Of a stretch of 15,281 nt of DNA, positions 13,893-15,281 are shown piece by piece. Below the pieces are notes generated by a model. It was not told the DNA's origin, did no database searches, and was given only the letters and a program-made list of their open reading frames with translations. The stretch is from Burkholderiales bacterium. GTDB lineage: Bacteria > Pseudomonadota > Gammaproteobacteria > Burkholderiales > JAEUOS01. A program made the translations under genes and the position numbers. Location: positions 1 through 15,281 of the forward strand of contig CANGUJ010000040.1 in the NCBI GenBank assembly GCA_947456845.1, in the 5' to 3' direction. Positions within the stretch are counted from its first letter, which is position 1. The number at the start of each line of letters is the position of its first letter.

Positions 13893-14545
13893 GCATCCCG
13901 CTCGAGGCTGGTCTGGATGTTCTTGGCATGGCCCTGCCGTGCGATGCGCGCGCCAAACTGGCCGCATACGTCGACCTGCTGGCCAAGTGGAATGCGACAT
14001 TCAACCTGACCGCGATCCGTGACCGGCAGCAGATGGTGAGCCATCACTTACTCGATTCGCTTAGTGTCGCCAAGTATATCGAACCGGGAACCCTCCTTGA
14101 CGTGGGTTCGGGCGGAGGCTTGCCTGGAATTCCGCTGGCCATCTGGGCAGAGGCTGCCCTGCCTGGGCTCAAAGTCACGGTGCTCGATTCGAACCACAAG
14201 AAAGCAGCCTTCCTCCGCCAGGCGCAGATCGAGCTCAAGCTCGCCAACCTGGCCGTGTGCGGCGAGCGCGTCGAGGCCTGGAAACCGGATGTGCCGTTTG
14301 GCCAGATCATCAGCCGGGCGTTTTCCGACCTGTATGAATTTTTTCACCTGACCCGGCATATGGCGGCAAGTGCCGCGCAGAGCCTGCCCCTCGGGACACG
14401 CTGGCTGGCCATGAAGGGCGTGCATCCGCACGAGGAAATCGCGCACCTGCCGCCGGAGTGCCGTATGGAGCAGGTTTACAAGCTCAAGGTGCCCGGCCTG
14501 GATGCCGAACGCCACCTAGTCGTGCTGCGGGCCGCAGGTGCTTGA
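13889..14545 (+). CDS. rsmG: 16S rRNA (guanine527-N7)-methyltransferase RsmG (GidB)
   Basis: Methylates N7 of G527 in 16S rRNA using S-adenosylmethionine; loss of this modification is known to give low-level streptomycin resistance in several bacteria. The 218-residue protein has the family N-terminal helix region ending KWNATFNLTAI (33-43). The SAM-binding motif LLDVGSGGGLPGIPLAI follows (69-85). VTVLDSNHKKAAFLRQ and SRAFSDLYEF sit in the expected later positions. The start ATG 13889 overlaps the mnmG stop by 4 bp. The end overlaps the next gene (lipocalin) by 8 bp. Identification is very secure. Confidence 0.97.
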   Translation: MSIPLEAGLDVLGMALPCDARAKLAAYVDLLAKWNATFNLTAIRDRQQMVSHHLLDSLSVAKYIEPGTLLDVGSGGGLPGIPLAIWAEAALPGLKVTVLDSNHKKAAFLRQAQIELKLANLAVCGERVEAWKPDVPFGQIISRAFSDLYEFFHLTRHMAASAAQSLPLGTRWLAMKGVHPHEEIAHLPPECRMEQVYKLKVPGLDAERHLVVLRAAGA

Positions 14546-15107
14546 GCGACCGCGTCGAATCGCTCTAATCCTGGCCGCGGGTGCCGCGTTGCTGGGCCCC
14601 GCCGCCGCTATCGCGTCCGGGACCGAACCTGCGCCGCTTGCAACCGTCAAGGCGCTCGATGCCAAGCGCTATCTGGGCACTTGGCACCAGATCGCCTTCA
14701 TTCCCAATTTCTTCCAGCGCAAGTGCGCGCGCGACACCAGTGCGGAATACTCGGCCGGCGCCGGCGATGAGATCATCGTCAAGAACCGCTGCATCAACGC
14801 CGACGGCGGCGTGGAAGCCGTGACCGGCGTGGCGCGCCGCGTCGACGCCGCCGATCCCACCCGGTTGAAGGTGCGTTTCGCGCCGGCGTGGCTGGCCTGG
14901 TTGCCGGTGGTGTGGGGAGACTACTGGGTCATCGGCCTGGCCGACGACTATCGCTATGCGGTCGTGGGTGAGCCGAGCCGGGAGTATCTCTGGATCCTGG
15001 CGCGCTCGACCCGGCTGTCGGCCCAGGACCGGGCCGCCATAGACAACCTGCTGCGCGCTGCCGGTTACGACCCGGCGCGCCTGGTGGAATCACCGCAATC
15101 GCGCTGA
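14538..15107 (+). CDS. Secreted lipocalin family protein (Blc-like)
   Basis: Predicted 189-residue exported lipocalin, a small beta-barrel that binds hydrophobic ligands. It starts with a Sec-type signal (MLERPRRIALILAAGAALLG, cleavage probably near AIAS). No lipobox cysteine is present, so unlike E. coli Blc it is probably soluble in the periplasm. Lipocalin hallmarks are GTWHQIA (47-53), with the invariant G-x-W, then FFQRKC with Cys63. The later region YWVIGLADDYRYAVVGEPS leads into REYLWILARS, the typical Blc block. Cys63 and Cys85 may pair as a disulfide. The GTG at 14538 overlaps rsmG by 8 bp; no better start keeps the signal peptide. It is unusual for this family to sit between rsmG and parA. 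Ligand unknown; family assignment firm. Confidence 0.9.
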   Translation: MLERPRRIALILAAGAALLGPAAAIASGTEPAPLATVKALDAKRYLGTWHQIAFIPNFFQRKCARDTSAEYSAGAGDEIIVKNRCINADGGVEAVTGVARRVDAADPTRLKVRFAPAWLAWLPVVWGDYWVIGLADDYRYAVVGEPSREYLWILARSTRLSAQDRAAIDNLLRAAGYDPARLVESPQSR

Positions 15108-15114
15108 CAAGGCA

Positions 15115-15281
15115 ATGAGACCAAGCATATTCGCAGTGGCCAACCAGAAGGGCGGCGTCGGCAAGACCACCACCTCGGTCAATCTGGCCGCATCGCTGGC
15201 CCTGTCGGGCCAGCGCACGCTGCTGGTCGATCTCGACCCGCAGGGCAATGCCCCCCTGGGATTCGGCCTGGACACACGCTC
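15115..15281 (+). CDS. parA: Chromosome partitioning ATPase ParA, N-terminal part (cut by window edge)
   Basis: ATPase that, with ParB bound at parS, drives segregation of chromosomal origins. Only the first 55 codons are in the window. They carry the deviant Walker A motif KGGVGKTT (12-19, preceded by AVANQ) and the LLVDLDPQGN block (36-45), both diagnostic for the ParA/Soj family. ATG 15115 lies 7 bp after the lipocalin stop, with AAGG (15109-15112) only two bases from the ATG, so translation may be coupled. The two parS sites about 3.5 kb upstream support the chromosomal role. parB presumably follows beyond the edge. Family assignment is secure. Confidence 0.96.
   Translation, partial: MRPSIFAVANQKGGVGKTTTSVNLAASLALSGQRTLLVDLDPQGNAPLGFGLDTR

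Noticed and set aside
12750..14000. 416-codon minus-strand frame antisense to mnmG
   Set aside because: The plus-strand MnmG signatures are complete, and the reverse frame is a compositional shadow.

Overview
This window looks like the origin-proximal core of a GC-rich betaproteobacterial chromosome. Most of it is housekeeping DNA. The gene order is gyrB-dnaN-dnaA on the minus strand, diverging from rpmH-rnpA-yidD-yidC-mnmE on the plus strand, then mnmG-rsmG followed by parA. Protein features (GTP-type PEP carboxykinase, a solitary Bug-type solute receptor, the wording of DnaN, GyrB and RsmG) suggest Burkholderiales, probably near Alcaligenaceae (Bordetella/Achromobacter-like). That placement is inference from remembered family sequences, not from a search.

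Layout. Positions 1-3396 hold the replication genes on the minus strand: the 5' part of gyrB (cut by the window edge), all of dnaN and all of dnaA. The 258-bp dnaN-dnaA gap is AT-rich near dnaN and has several one-mismatch DnaA boxes. The 435-bp dnaA-rpmH gap has one perfect DnaA box (3667-3675) and AT-rich DNA. Either or both could be oriC. Every gene points away from the dnaA-rpmH gap. Positions 3832-7808 carry the ribosome/RNase P/membrane-insertion/tRNA-modification block: rpmH, rnpA, yidD, yidC, mnmE.

Positions 7872-11417 hold three metabolic genes between mnmE and mnmG: a periplasmic Bug-type (tripartite tricarboxylate transporter) receptor, a small hotdog thioesterase with an altered HGG motif, and a GTP-dependent PEP carboxykinase that ends in a strong intrinsic terminator. 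Next is a 534-bp non-coding region with two parS palindromes 102 bp apart (one a perfect 16-mer, one with a single change), followed by a TATAAT promoter for mnmG.

Positions 11952-15281 are a tight cluster: mnmG overlaps rsmG by 4 bp, rsmG overlaps a secreted lipocalin by 8 bp, and parA begins 7 bp later and leaves the window. Together the genes cover initiation (DnaA), the clamp (DnaN), supercoiling (GyrB), origin segregation (ParA and parS), tRNA wobble-uridine modification (MnmE with MnmG), 16S rRNA methylation (RsmG), tRNA 5' processing (RnpA) and membrane-protein insertion (YidC, YidD). I found no mobile element, CRISPR array, tRNA or rRNA gene, and nothing clearly amounting to an undescribed system. 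The items most worth checking are the two DnaA-box loci flanking dnaA, the twin parS sites, the lipocalin inside the rsmG-parA operon, and the motif-variant thioesterase.
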